Assembly (NCBI GenBank): GCA_003427395.1
Contig: BFEA01000464.1
Coordinates: 953,321-989,269, forward strand
Direction: 5' to 3'
From: Chara braunii
Taxonomy: Eukaryota; Streptophyta; Charophyceae; Charales; Characeae
Length of the DNA: 35,949 nt
Shown: positions 1-9,240 of the stretch, one piece after another
Numbering within the stretch: position 1 is the stretch's first letter
How the letters are laid out: each line of letters starts with the position of its first letter
Position numbers and translations under genes: made by a program
Notes under the pieces: model-generated
Databases searched by the model: none
Told to the model about the DNA's origin: nothing
The model's input: only the letters and a program-made list of their open reading frames with translations

Positions 1-513
1 CCCCCCCAAAAAAAAAAAAAAAAGGTTAGCGCTTGACTCTTGCTGCTCCTGGTCCTGAATTTGGTGGAGAATTTCTATTTTGCCATGGATCTTTTTTCAG
101 CCAACTCTTTGGAAAATTCTGTGCATTTTTAACTCATAAAGAATAGACCGTTATTGAACTATGTGATTTACGACTGGAACTGTGTTTTCTTTTGGCGCCA
201 GTATCCCCATGTATCCTTGACAAGTTGGAGGAAAATATCCTGGTGTAGCATGGTCCAGGCCCATATAGGGGCTGCGGGGAAAGAGTTAAGCGAACTGTAG
301 CGCACCTAGGTCTTCCGACATGAGGATCAGGTCTATTCTTGACCTGGAGTGCGTTCCGGCCCCGTGTTCCTAAGGCACGAGTACCTCCTTTCCTTGGGAA
401 TGCCCTTTGATACGTATCAAAGAGGTGAAGTGAGGAGCATAAGTCCTCTACCGTCCTCTCATCTGCCTCAATGTAAGGAGGGCACGGTTTGGGGATCCTC
501 CATCTACCATCTA
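1..513. other. Non-coding flank, nothing recognised
   Basis: The window opens with a C7-A16 homopolymer junction, then ordinary mixed-composition DNA. I see no coding region, RNA gene or clear repeat here. Short open frames are scattered and carry no recognisable motif. Confidence 0.5.
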
Positions 514-668
514 CTGTAAGATACTTATTTGAAACGGTACTCGTACTCGGCCCTCCTCGACCTGCGAGTCCTAAAGATCAAATTCAATAACCTTTGGACT
601 CTTACAAATCCGCCTCGACCTTGGGCCGAGTACGAGTTCTTCCGTTTCAAATCAGCATCTCTTGCAGA
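514..668. repeat. Foldback (MITE-like) element 1
   Basis: The left arm (about 527-553) and right arm (about 623-652) are reverse complements over most of their length; both carry ATTTGAAACGG and CTCGTACTCGGCCC when read inward. Weaker complementarity extends outward to about 514 and 668. The centre of about 70 bp does not pair well. There is no coding potential, so this looks like a small non-autonomous DNA element or palindromic remnant. I could not assign a transposon superfamily or target-site duplication. Confidence 0.6.
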
Positions 669-712
669 GTCTAACAAAAACAGCATTTCCCACTGACCCA
701 GGTTGGACAAGG

Positions 713-806
713 ATCTCATTATGATCTTGCCCTTCGCTCTGGGAATAAGGTAGTCCTGTATCTCACTATGATCTTGCCCTTCGCTCCTGGAATAAGGTAG
801 TCCTGT
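713..806. repeat. 47-bp tandem duplication (two copies)
   Basis: Positions 713-759 and 760-806 are two adjacent 47-bp units differing at only a few bases. Each contains GATCTTGCCCTTCGCTC and GGAATAAGGTAGTCCTGT. No function is evident. Confidence 0.85.
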
Positions 807-1119
807 ATGTGTCACATTGTGCTATTTTTCTACATCAATCAAGTGTGCTATCTAGTTTTTCTGTTCGGAAACTGCTCTTTGTTCTTGAAACTGAAATCAA
901 TCAATAGTTTTTTGTTTTGAAACCTTCAAAGTGGGTGTTTTTTTCTGCTATTTCAACTTATTTGAGCACCCATCATTATGTTGAACACCTTAAATTTTAT
1001 ACCTTTCTGCCGAACCACGAAAAAAGAAAGACCCTACCAAGAATTATTTGTTCAGGTGCCCCGCGGTGACCCTCGTCGGTTTTCACCTCCTCAACTGCTC
1101 GCACTCTCATGAAGTTATC

Positions 1120-1236
1120 CTACCTTCTTGCCCCCAAATACAACGTACGGTCATTATAGCTGTATCTAGACTGAAAGATGCCTCAAATACAGCTATAAAT
1201 TAATGACCATACGTTCTATTCGGGGGAAGAAGGTAG
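1120..1236. repeat. Foldback (MITE-like) element 2
   Basis: A near-perfect palindrome of about 117 bp. The outer ends are CTACCTTCTTGCCCCC (1120-1135) and its imperfect complement GGGGGAAGAAGGTAG at the right. The arms pair for roughly 45 bp around a short unpaired centre (TAGACTGAAAGATGCCTC region). Related fragments occur at 1313-1350 and about 21328-21414, so it belongs to a dispersed family. Confidence 0.7.
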
Positions 1237-1312
1237 TACCTGCCATTGGCCCCTTGCTCCACGGCGATCAGCTTGCTATTCAAATCACCAGTCGTCGTCC
1301 TGCACGGTTTGA

Positions 1313-1350
1313 ATTATAGCTGTATCTAGACTGAAAGATGCCTCAAATAC
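1313..1350. repeat. Partial copy of foldback element 2
   Basis: These 38 bases are identical to 1153-1190, the left-inner arm and loop of the foldback element. The matching right arm is absent, so the copy is truncated. Confidence 0.8.
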
Positions 1351-1627
1351 ACCCTAGGCTTTGAGAAAGTGCCCTCCTGCCTGCACCCCCATCAGCCCGC
1401 GGTTCACACCACCCGTTGTCGACCCAGCCTTCTCACAAGCGCCCTCCCTCCTGCCAGGGCTAACACGTGGCAGAGGTAATTAAAGGCTCGGGAGCACGCC
1501 CCCATTTGCAACAAGGCTGGGGACACGAGGCAAATCATACACCACAAGGGTTCCCATTTTGTAGGGCAGGTGGAAAAAATCACCATGGTAACTCGGGGAG
1601 TTCAACGAGGCTCGGAACAAGTGGTTG

Positions 1628-1840
1628 TTGTTAAACCACCAGTACTTGGCCCATATATCGGCCGCGGGGCTTAGCGTTAACGCTACGCGAAGTTCGCGCT
1701 TCGGGCAACCGGACCTGGAAGGCTGGCGCCCCCAGCCTTTCCGAAAACCAAAATTGAGTTGGCGTTTCGGTGGGAAACGGCGCGCAGGGCACTTCCAGGC
1801 TCGGCTGCGATAGCTGGGCCAAGTACTGGTGGTTGAACAA
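1628..1840. repeat. Foldback element 3 with terminal inverted repeats
   Basis: AACCACCAGTACTTGGCCCA at the left end (about 1634-1653) is repeated as its reverse complement at the right end (about 1815-1834), with weaker pairing further inward. The roughly 210-bp interior is GC-rich and contains a small palindrome (AGCGTTAACGCT). It has no transposase and looks like a non-autonomous inverted-repeat element. Confidence 0.65.
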
Positions 1841-1852
1841 AAGTAAAAACGG

Positions 1853-1866
1853 AATCGACAGTCACT

Positions 1867-1900
<34 letters not shown>

Positions 1901-1911
1901 GACAGTCACTG
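1853..1911 (-). mobile_element. Poly-A-only retroposon scar with target-site duplication
   Basis: A T28 tract (1868-1895) is flanked directly on both sides by the same 15-bp word AATCGACAGTCACTG (1853-1867 and 1897-1911). This is what target-primed insertion of an extremely 5'-truncated element on the minus strand would leave: a duplicated target and only the A-tail. Replication slippage does not explain the duplicated flank. No retroelement body remains. Confidence 0.65.
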
Positions 1912-1969
1912 TTGTAATACCCGCCTGCAACATTCCATTGCTGAGCACTACCTCCTTCCTTACCCCCTA

Positions 1970-2100
1970 GTTAATTAAATAGGAGAAAACTAGGGCGCAG
2001 TCAGGGTTAGAGTTTGAAAATACTTTTCAAACTGCCGTTTTGGAGTCCAGTCCCCTCTGAAGTTTACACTGCAGTCCAAACTCCTCGGAAGCGTGGCTGT
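1970..2100. repeat. Dispersed repeat adjoining LINE A tail
   Basis: This stretch resembles the reverse complement of 21222-21330, sharing CTAGGGCGCAGTCA, an AGTTTGAAA hairpin stem, TTTGGAGTCCAGT and ACTGCAGT in the same order. The hairpin is kept in both copies although its sequence differs. It lies just beyond the poly-A end of LINE A, as its partner does beyond LINE B. Confidence 0.65.
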
Positions 2101-2116
2101 TGCAGGGCAGAGTTTC

Positions 2117-2149
2117 TTTTTTTTTTTTTTTTTTCTTGTTTTTTTTTTT
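2117..2149 (-). other. Poly-A tail of LINE A
   Basis: The plus strand reads as a long T-tract with a CTTG interruption, which is a poly-A tail in the minus-strand sense at the 3' end of the LINE transcript. Confidence 0.8.
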
Positions 2150-2227
2150 GCAGAAACAACAGCTCCATTCTATTAGTGGGGAGCAGCACATGTTGGGAAC
2201 CGGGCCCAACGTCCCTTATAGTATTCA

Positions 2228-2259
2228 GTTGAGGCCGGGGTCCTCACAGTCTACCCGGG
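2228..2259 (-). promoter_or_regulatory. Conserved LINE 3'-UTR hairpin
   Basis: In the element sense, the block containing CCCGGGTAGA, TGTGAGG and CCCCGGCCTCAACT recurs in the 3'-UTR of LINE B at 21008-21042. Its core (2231-2245) folds as a GAGG/CCTC stem with a short loop. Some LINE families use a 3'-terminal stem-loop as the reverse transcriptase recognition site, so conservation next to both tails supports such a role. That role is inferred. Confidence 0.55.
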
Positions 2260-2358
2260 ATAAGAACCATAACAAAAACAATATGGAAACAGGGAGGTAG
2301 CTTAGAACAGCATAGCCGGGGGGGGAGGGGATACCTGGCCCTCTCAGTGATTAACTGC

Positions 2359-5300
2359 CTAATAGGAAGAAAGCAACCTGGGCCTTGGAGGATAATCCCA
2401 TAGAAGTTCTGAGTAGAAGAGAGAGTTTTTGTCTGTAAAGCCGGCCCACCGAAAAGGGGTGGACCATTTCTTTTGAAACTGTTCTCTAGCTAGATCCGTC
2501 GAGGTAGCTTGCCGTTTGAGTTTAATCCAGTCTGCCATAATATTTAGTCTAATTGAATGTTTGAATTGAGCAAATAATGAAGGAATTGAGGAGTTAGAGT
2601 TGAGGAAACGCCTGTCCCTCCTGGCGAGCCAGATGCACCAGAAAGACCTCACCCTGAAAACCTGTGCAGCCACACCAGTCTGTTGCTTGCTGAGGTGGGG
2701 ACCCAGTCTGCCCGTGATCACGAATTCCTGATTCCAGAGGCCTGTAACGTTGTAAGCGTCTGCCCACATCGAATTCAGGTTGTCCCAGAAGCCTCTGGCG
2801 ATGACGCACTCCCACCATAAGTGCAACCAGTCTTCTAAACATGGGTGTAGACACGCATCGCATGTCGTAACGATGTCCATGCCTTTCTCTGCGCACCATA
2901 GTGAAGTCGGGACACAAGAGTGTAAGTGCATCCATTGAAGTCCCCCTACCTTAGTCTCAAGGGAGGAATTAATGATGTGGATGAAAAATAGCAGCCATTT
3001 GGAAGATAATGTTTGGAGGTTAAGAGCGGAGAGTCTACGTTGCCAGCTCAGCGTGAGGCTTGTTTGCAATGAGTGGGCTTCAGAAAAAAGAGAGTACCCT
3101 ATCTGGGAAGAATATTCTCTGATGGGTACGCTGTTACCAGAGCCATCGGCCCGTGAAGTTTTCCAACCATATCTACAAATATCTGCTTTCCACTCCCTGA
3201 TGCGAGAAGCTGCCATGATGACCCTAGTGATAGTGTGTCCTTGCGTGTCTTTTGAGGGTGTAACTCTTACCTCCTCCGTACCTGACAATGTAGTTGGCCG
3301 TGTGTCCCCAGTCTGGATTAGCCTGTCTCCGACTAGAGACCATTCTGAGGCTTCCATTGTGCCGTCAACGTTAACTTTGTCGATTCTAAGGAAACTGTCC
3401 CTAGTCTGAGGGACTTTGAACCACTGGTCTTCCCTGAAGCTTTTGTCTCTCTGCCGGAGGAGCTCTGTCCATGCCTGGGGGATGGCCCCTGTGATTTCCT
3501 CCAGGTGGTCCCTCTGGCGTTGTAACCCGGCGAGCTGGAGGTGGAGATCCCTTGCAGTTTTCCAATCCTTGGTGTCTTCGTCCCAAACGTGGCGAATCAG
3601 CCATATGCCCCGTTGCATCCATCTGAGTCCAAAGTTACCTGTTGCTTTGGCAACCGAGAAGGGAAGCCCAGACCTGTTCCGGATAGAGGGATTTTCAAAT
3701 AAACACGTGTTCAGGATCTCGTCCCGGGTGGTGGGGTCAGTTAACAACTGAGGGAACATCTTCGACCAGGCTTTAAGGATGTTATTCCAGGTGTTAGTAG
3801 AGGGCTTGGAAGTGAAGGGTCGCATCAGCAGGGCACTCCAGACCGCCTCCGGGTCTGAAAACTCCCATTCCCTAGCTAGAGAATGCTGGGCGAGTATAAT
3901 CCATGGCTGGTCTTCCGTGGAGGTCATAGCACGGACTGGCCATTTGGCCAGCAGAGCACGATTCTGAATTTCCGGGTCCAGGATGCCTAGGCCGCCTGCT
4001 GTTCTTTTTTCCGTGATTTTGTTCCAGCTTACTTTGCTGAGGGCCGATCCTGCTTCCGAGTTACCCTTCCATAGCAGACGTGTGATTAGGCGTCTAACAT
4101 TGGAGAAGGAGTTAGCGGAGGGGGATCTGATGGAAAGGATGTACCAGATTTTAGAGGTTATGAAGGCGTTAATAATCGTTGCTCTTCCGAAGAGGGATAA
4201 GAATCGGGTTTTTGACCAAGATGAACATGCATCCCTGATTTTGTTTTCGATGATTGTGCATTGCACCTCCGCTGAGTCACCAAATGATACTTGAATACCT
4301 AAGTACCTTTCGGCCTCTGAGGTTGGTTTTACTTGGATACCCAGATCCACTGCGAGGGGCTGACCATGAGGAGTGAGGGCGACTGACTTCTGCCAACTCA
4401 CTCTCATTTCGGATGCTGCTTCATAGGTCGACAGGCATTGCTCCAACGCGGATAGTGAGAGTAGGGAGTTGTCAGATATGGCAGAAAAGTCATCAGCAAG
4501 TGCCGACACCTTGATCGAGAAAGATGGGGTTATTTGGAGACCTGTGTACTCCGGGTGATGCCTAACCATGTTCAAGAGAACTTCCAACTCAATTACGAAG
4601 AGTGAGCGAGCTAGTGGACAGCCCTGTCGTAGTGAACGCGTGACCTTGAAGGGCGGGGAGGGGTGTCCGTTTACTAGTACCCTTCCGGATGAAGCCCCGT
4701 AAAGTGCTTTGACCAGCTTCCTAAGGTTCGGTCCCACTCCTACCCGTTCTAAAGTGGCCTGAACGAAGTCCCAATTCACCCTGTCGTATGCCTTTTGGAA
4801 GTCGATCAGGATCACCGTTTTGTTCGAGTTGTGGCTTTTAATCCAGTCAATGGATTGGGATATGGTCATCACATTATCCAGAACCTGCCTGCCAGGTATG
4901 AAACCAGTTTGATCCGGGTGTACTAGTTTAGTTAGGAGGGGGTTAATACGTCGGGCTAGCGTCTTGGCTAGGATTTTACCGTGTACATTCAGCAGAGAAA
5001 TTGGTTTGTAGTTCCTGACATCAGCTTTGTTACCTTTTTTGTATACGACCGTTATTATTCCTTCTGCGGTCTGCGGGCCTATAGGCTGGTTCGTCAAAAT
5101 CTGATTAAAAACCCGGAGGATATCCGGTGCCAACAAAGTCCAGAATTTGAGGTAGAATTCTACCGGCAGGCCGTCTGGTTCAGGGCATTTGCCCTTAGCC
5201 ATGGTACTTAGAGCCGCAGTAAGCTCAATGAGTGTAATTTGTCCTTCCAACGACGCAGTTTCCGAGTCCGAGAGGATACGTGTGGTTGCGTCCCACAGGG

Positions 5301-6729
5301 CGCGTTCCAGGTGTGGGGAGATGATGGGGGAGTTGGGGGCTTTTTCGGAGGTGAGAAGTTGTTCATAGAAAATTCTGACATACTCACACAAGGACGCCGA
5401 ATCCCTTGCTGGTGGTTTGGAAGGGTCCTCGGGGTGGTCTAGGATAGTGATGAGGGTGGACTCGCGAGTGCGGTTGATTGCTGTTGCAAATTTATTGGTT
5501 AGCCTGTCCGTATGCAGAATTCTGTCAACTCGTCTGTGTCGTTCCCATAGGTTGTGATGTCTGATCTGTGTGTTTTCCCAATCCTGCATTAGTCTGGCTC
5601 TTCTACGTTGGGCCATTATCCTAGACAAGAAGGAATCCGAGGATTTTTTCTCAAGGGCGTCGATTTTCCTTCTCAGTTGGATTTCTTCGTACTTCCTGCT
5701 TACCGCCTTGGTCCTGGATATGAGATTGAGCTGATTGGAGATGGGGGTCAATCCTTTGTCCAGCCAGAGTCCATCGTTCTCAAAGATTGTGGTGTTGTTT
5801 CTCCATTCCTCCCATGTCTTCCAGACCCATTCGACCACTCCGGGGTCATCCAGAACGTGCATGCTCAGACGGAATAGGCCCCTGCCCCTAGAGGCTTGGA
5901 GTCCCATATTGATCTGAAGTGTGACTGGCTTGTGGTCTGACATTGGTTCAGTGGCAATGGTCGCCTGATTGGCTAGCTGTAGTACAGTGTCGTTGGTGAG
6001 GATGATATCCAACCTTCTCCGCGTGAGGATCCCATCGGCGGGGATGTTGGAGGAGATCCATGTGAAGTCAGATTCCTCAGGGTGGAGTGCGCGGTAGGGG
6101 TCAAAAAGACTGTTGTCTATCATGAAATCATTTAACGCTGCAGATTCGCCTGGATGAGATAAAGGGGTAGTGGAGTCGAGGCCGGGGTCGGGGACTGTGT
6201 TCCAATCCCCGCCAATGATCAGAAATTGCGTGGCTGGTATGATATCTGAGAGATCAGAGAGAAAGGGGCCTCTTAGACCGTGGATCGCCGGGACATATAC
6301 GGACATAAAGCACCAAGCTTGATTGTTAATTTCCAATGTAACCCAGCACCAGTGGCCAAGGGGGTCGAACCGAGAGTCCTTGATTAGTGCAGTCCGTCTT
6401 TTATGGATCAGGATTCCGGTGCCTCCTCTGGTGTCTTGGGCTGGAGACCAAATTTGTGGGCCACTCCACCATTTGGGCATGGAGGAGAGCTTTTCGTCGG
6501 AGAGTTTGGTCTCCTGAAGCATGGTGATTGCTACTCTTTGTGAGTGGACCCATGATTTAAGGCGGGCCCGCTTAAACTTCCTGTTGCAGTCGACTAAACC
6601 TCTGACGTTCCATGAGGCAACAGCGAGCCTATCGTCCATTGGCAGCGTTTGGCTGCTGCTCGTGATGGATTGGCACCGGGGGACGAACCGCTTGGGCCAG
6701 ACGTGGCCATCATGTTCGGCACATCCCAT
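2359..6729 (-). CDS. LINE A ORF2: endonuclease-reverse transcriptase
   Basis: An uninterrupted 1456-residue reading frame from ATG at 6729 to TAG at 2359. The N-terminal part is an APE-type endonuclease: SWNVRG (N41), QETK (E73), GGDWN (D165, N167), RRRLD (D241) and SDH (D265, H266). Reverse transcriptase follows, with PEPDGLP, YKKGNKADVRNYKPISLLN, motif A IDFQKAYDRVNW (D643), LRQGCPL and motif C ALADD (D746, D747). Near the C-terminus is a zf-RVT type zinc-binding segment (C1290, C1293, H1303, C1308). The family nicks DNA and primes reverse transcription at the nick. Oddities are ADD preceded by Leu where F/YADD is usual, and PEPDG where PGPDG is usual. The frame looks coding-competent; activity is unproven. 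Confidence 0.95.
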   Translation of the reverse strand: MGCAEHDGHVWPKRFVPRCQSITSSSQTLPMDDRLAVASWNVRGLVDCNRKFKRARLKSWVHSQRVAITMLQETKLSDEKLSSMPKWWSGPQIWSPAQDTRGGTGILIHKRRTALIKDSRFDPLGHWCWVTLEINNQAWCFMSVYVPAIHGLRGPFLSDLSDIIPATQFLIIGGDWNTVPDPGLDSTTPLSHPGESAALNDFMIDNSLFDPYRALHPEESDFTWISSNIPADGILTRRRLDIILTNDTVLQLANQATIATEPMSDHKPVTLQINMGLQASRGRGLFRLSMHVLDDPGVVEWVWKTWEEWRNNTTIFENDGLWLDKGLTPISNQLNLISRTKAVSRKYEEIQLRRKIDALEKKSSDSFLSRIMAQRRRARLMQDWENTQIRHHNLWERHRRVDRILHTDRLTNKFATAINRTRESTLITILDHPEDPSKPPARDSASLCEYVRIFYEQLLTSEKAPNSPIISPHLERALWDATTRILSDSETASLEGQITLIELTAALSTMAKGKCPEPDGLPVEFYLKFWTLLAPDILRVFNQILTNQPIGPQTAEGIITVVYKKGNKADVRNYKPISLLNVHGKILAKTLARRINPLLTKLVHPDQTGFIPGRQVLDNVMTISQSIDWIKSHNSNKTVILIDFQKAYDRVNWDFVQATLERVGVGPNLRKLVKALYGASSGRVLVNGHPSPPFKVTRSLRQGCPLARSLFVIELEVLLNMVRHHPEYTGLQITPSFSIKVSALADDFSAISDNSLLSLSALEQCLSTYEAASEMRVSWQKSVALTPHGQPLAVDLGIQVKPTSEAERYLGIQVSFGDSAEVQCTIIENKIRDACSSWSKTRFLSLFGRATIINAFITSKIWYILSIRSPSANSFSNVRRLITRLLWKGNSEAGSALSKVSWNKITEKRTAGGLGILDPEIQNRALLAKWPVRAMTSTEDQPWIILAQHSLAREWEFSDPEAVWSALLMRPFTSKPSTNTWNNILKAWSKMFPQLLTDPTTRDEILNTCLFENPSIRNRSGLPFSVAKATGNFGLRWMQRGIWLIRHVWDEDTKDWKTARDLHLQLAGLQRQRDHLEEITGAIPQAWTELLRQRDKSFREDQWFKVPQTRDSFLRIDKVNVDGTMEASEWSLVGDRLIQTGDTRPTTLSGTEEVRVTPSKDTQGHTITRVIMAASRIREWKADICRYGWKTSRADGSGNSVPIREYSSQIGYSLFSEAHSLQTSLTLSWQRRLSALNLQTLSSKWLLFFIHIINSSLETKVGGLQWMHLHSCVPTSLWCAEKGMDIVTTCDACLHPCLEDWLHLWWECVIARGFWDNLNSMWADAYNVTGLWNQEFVITGRLGPHLSKQQTGVAAQVFRVRSFWCIWLARRDRRFLNSNSSIPSLFAQFKHSIRLNIMADWIKLKRQATSTDLAREQFQKKWSTPFRWAGFTDKNSLFYSELLWDYPPRPRLLSSY

Positions 6730-8710
6730 TGGATCTTTATCGATTCCAGGATGTACCTGGAAAAGATGGACCGTTCCTTTGGAATGTGATCATCCAAATT
6801 TACAATTATATCTCCCGTGATCCTATCGCCGAGCGATGGGAAAAAACGTTCCTTTGTATTGGTCCGCTTGAACCAAGTTGTCGGGGCCCAGAGCAGGCCC
6901 TTATCCACAATTGCTGGATCTATTCCGGGAGCCTGAGCTGCTTCCAGCTACATGCTGAGAATTGGATGGTTCTTACCTGTGTGCCCTTTTCTGTAGATTG
7001 ACGAGCAGGGCATGGCCGGGATAGGGCGCACGAAGTATTTCCTGTCTAGCGCTCTCCGTGCAGAGAAAAGGAAGTCGTTTGGGTGCGGGAAATTGCTAGA
7101 AGTCAGAGATTGGAGGAACAACTCATTCTTATCGTTTGGTGTAAAAGTATGAGTGTTCCTTGGTTGCATTGTTTGAAGACGAGGGGGGCCAACACGTAGG
7201 GCGTGTCTTGCGGGGTCGTCGGGGATACTGGGCCCAACAGGACTGGGGATTGCAGAGGTTGGGGCGGCTGTTCTTTCTGTGCGGTGCCCAGGTTCCCTGC
7301 CTATGCTTGTACCTGTGCCTGAGTGGGTACTGAGGTAGGATCCATCCCGCTTGAGGAGCCTAGCCGTTTACTCTCTGGGATCAGCACCTTCGATGCATTT
7401 GGCTGTGATGAGGAGGCCATTGCTGGGGAGGTTGCGTTCGAACCTGTGGGAGAGCAAGAGAACCCTGCAGCGAAGCATGCGCCACCCTGTCTTGTTGGGT
7501 CTGTTACCGAGCCTCCGAGAGGGGAGGGTCCCATCGGGCGCCATGCCCACTTGTCTGCTGCAGGTTGTGTTGCATTACCGTTGCCATGCTGTCTGGTGGC
7601 ACCCCAGCCCTGGTGGGTTAGTTGGGGGCCCTTCTGCTGTTGGAACAGGGTGTTGCTTTGGTCCCATTGGGGTTGTCTCTTCTTGCGGGTTGTGCGGTGT
7701 GGGGCGTGATCCCTGTAGGTGAACTCCTCCCATGCATGTTTCCTATCCGTGTATCCTGCTTGGATGGACTGTAGCAAAGATGCCTGAGATGAATGTGACT
7801 CCTTGGGGGTCTTTTTCTGTCTGTTCCACTCGTCCGCTCTGCAATCTTCAGTTGTGTGCCCGTTTTTGTAGCAGTTTTCACAGAAAGGGCAGTCGTCCGG
7901 TTGATGTCCATAGCGGTTGCACTGTGAGCACCAAGGGGTATTGGAATTGACCAGATCCGCCACCAGGTAATCAGAGTCTGTCCATACTTTGAGGCGCGAT
8001 CTGAATCTTTCCTCTGCACTGGGATGAAGGTGGTACTTTAGGTTCCCCAATTTGGGATCATCCAAGTCGCTGATGGGAGAGAATTATTGGAGCACCTTGC
8101 CCATTGCTGCTTCAAGGCCAGTTTTGATAAACATTGAAGCAGCGATGGGGAAGCGCATAGCCATCACCCAGTAGTTATTCCTTTTATCCTCTTCCCCTTT
8201 CTTTTCCCATTCCGACCGCGGGAGCCAGGGGCGAAAAAGGACGAGGTGCCATTTGTTTCCTTCTTTAAACTTCATTTCCTTTTTCGTTTGGATGAGCCAT
8301 TCGACCACTTTCAAACTCTTTGCGATATATGTCATCTGGCCCCTCCCCTCCATGTGAGTAGTGTCCTTCTGCGTTGTCAGTTCCTCCTCTGTTAGGACTG
8401 ATTCTTCCAAGTATCTGATCAAATCGACCTTTTTGTCATTTGACCAGTTCTTGGTTTCACCTTGAAAGATGATTGCGACCGTCATCTGTTTCAGGAAGTC
8501 GTTTTGGACTTTCTGAAACTTCTCGGAAGGGCGGATTTTGATGCAATCATCCTCCTCACTGATGTTGGTTTCCACATATGCTGACACGTCCTGGGAGACG
8601 TGATCGATGAACCATCCCTTCATCATGTCGTTTAGCTTTTGAAGTTCGGCTTTTTCTCTGTCTATTTCCGTAACCGACTCACCAGCAGGCACTTGGTGCT
8701 CCGCTTCCAT
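6594..8710 (-). pseudogene. LINE A ORF1 (nucleic-acid-binding protein), broken
   Basis: It starts at ATG 8710. Codons 1-208 are open, followed by an in-frame TAA at 8084-8086; the same frame then stays open to 7301. This second part holds two perfect CCHC zinc knuckles of C-X2-C-X4-H-X4-C type (about 7841-7930). The first part resembles the N-terminus of LINE B ORF1 (DUF4283-like; TYIAKSLKVVEW against TYIAPAKVVAEW). A C-terminal domain colinear with LINE B ORF1 continues in another frame through 7169-6948 and 6908-6594, separated by a second stop. At least one indel and two stops therefore separate it from an intact gene. The product would bind element RNA in an RNP. Confidence 0.8.
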
Positions 8711-9240
8711 TGTGGGGTTGAGAGGGAGTGTTATCCTCTGGTGCAGTGGCCGATGCGGTGGGAATAGGTGAGGTTAGCAGAGAAATAAGACTACCCAATG
8801 CAACTTGTCAGAAGCTGGCTGCTTGGTAGGGGTGGCTGGGGATGTGGGAGGATGGCGGGTAAAGAGTATAGGTGGAATGACGGACAGGGGCAAGAGTAGG
8901 AGAGAGACGGAATGGGTGGTAGGGGGGGTAGGGTTGGATTGGCTCTTGTAATCTACACGATGTGAGACAAACAAGTAAAGAATGAAATAATACTTAAAAT
9001 AATTAATAATTGAATTGAATTAAGTTTGGCCTAGTAATGCAGGCAGTGTTACATAGTTAAAATAATGGAGTGGTAGTGAAATGCCATTACCACTTGCCCA
9101 TGTGTGTGGATGTAAAATTGAAGGTAAGACTAAAAGTAATAACTAAATTGAATTGAAAGCAGCATGGCAATGGACATTACAAGGAATGTTAAATATAAAA
9201 GAGAAGAAACATAATAGTAATTGTATCAGAAAACAGACCA
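8711..9240. other. LINE A 5' flank and AT-rich spacer
   Basis: The first part (to about 8950) probably includes the 5'-UTR of LINE A, but no boundary or target-site duplication was found. The rest (about 8950-9240) is AT-rich with TTAATAATTGAATTG-like words and no gene. Confidence 0.45.

Larger units (their letters stand above)
2117..8710 (-). mobile_element. LINE A: L1-like non-LTR retrotransposon
   Basis: On the minus strand the order is ORF1 (8710 down to about 6600), ORF2 (6729 to 2359), a 3'-UTR of about 200 bp and a poly-A tail (T-tract 2117-2149 on the plus strand, interrupted by a few other bases). The 5' boundary lies upstream of 8710 and could not be fixed. ORF2 is fully open but ORF1 has one in-frame stop, a frame change and a second stop. 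This copy is therefore probably non-autonomous unless ORF1 is supplied in trans. Architecture and domains match plant L1-type elements. Confidence 0.9.

Noticed and set aside
525-815. 96-codon minus-strand frame
   Set aside because: It lies over a foldback element and a tandem duplication and has no motif.
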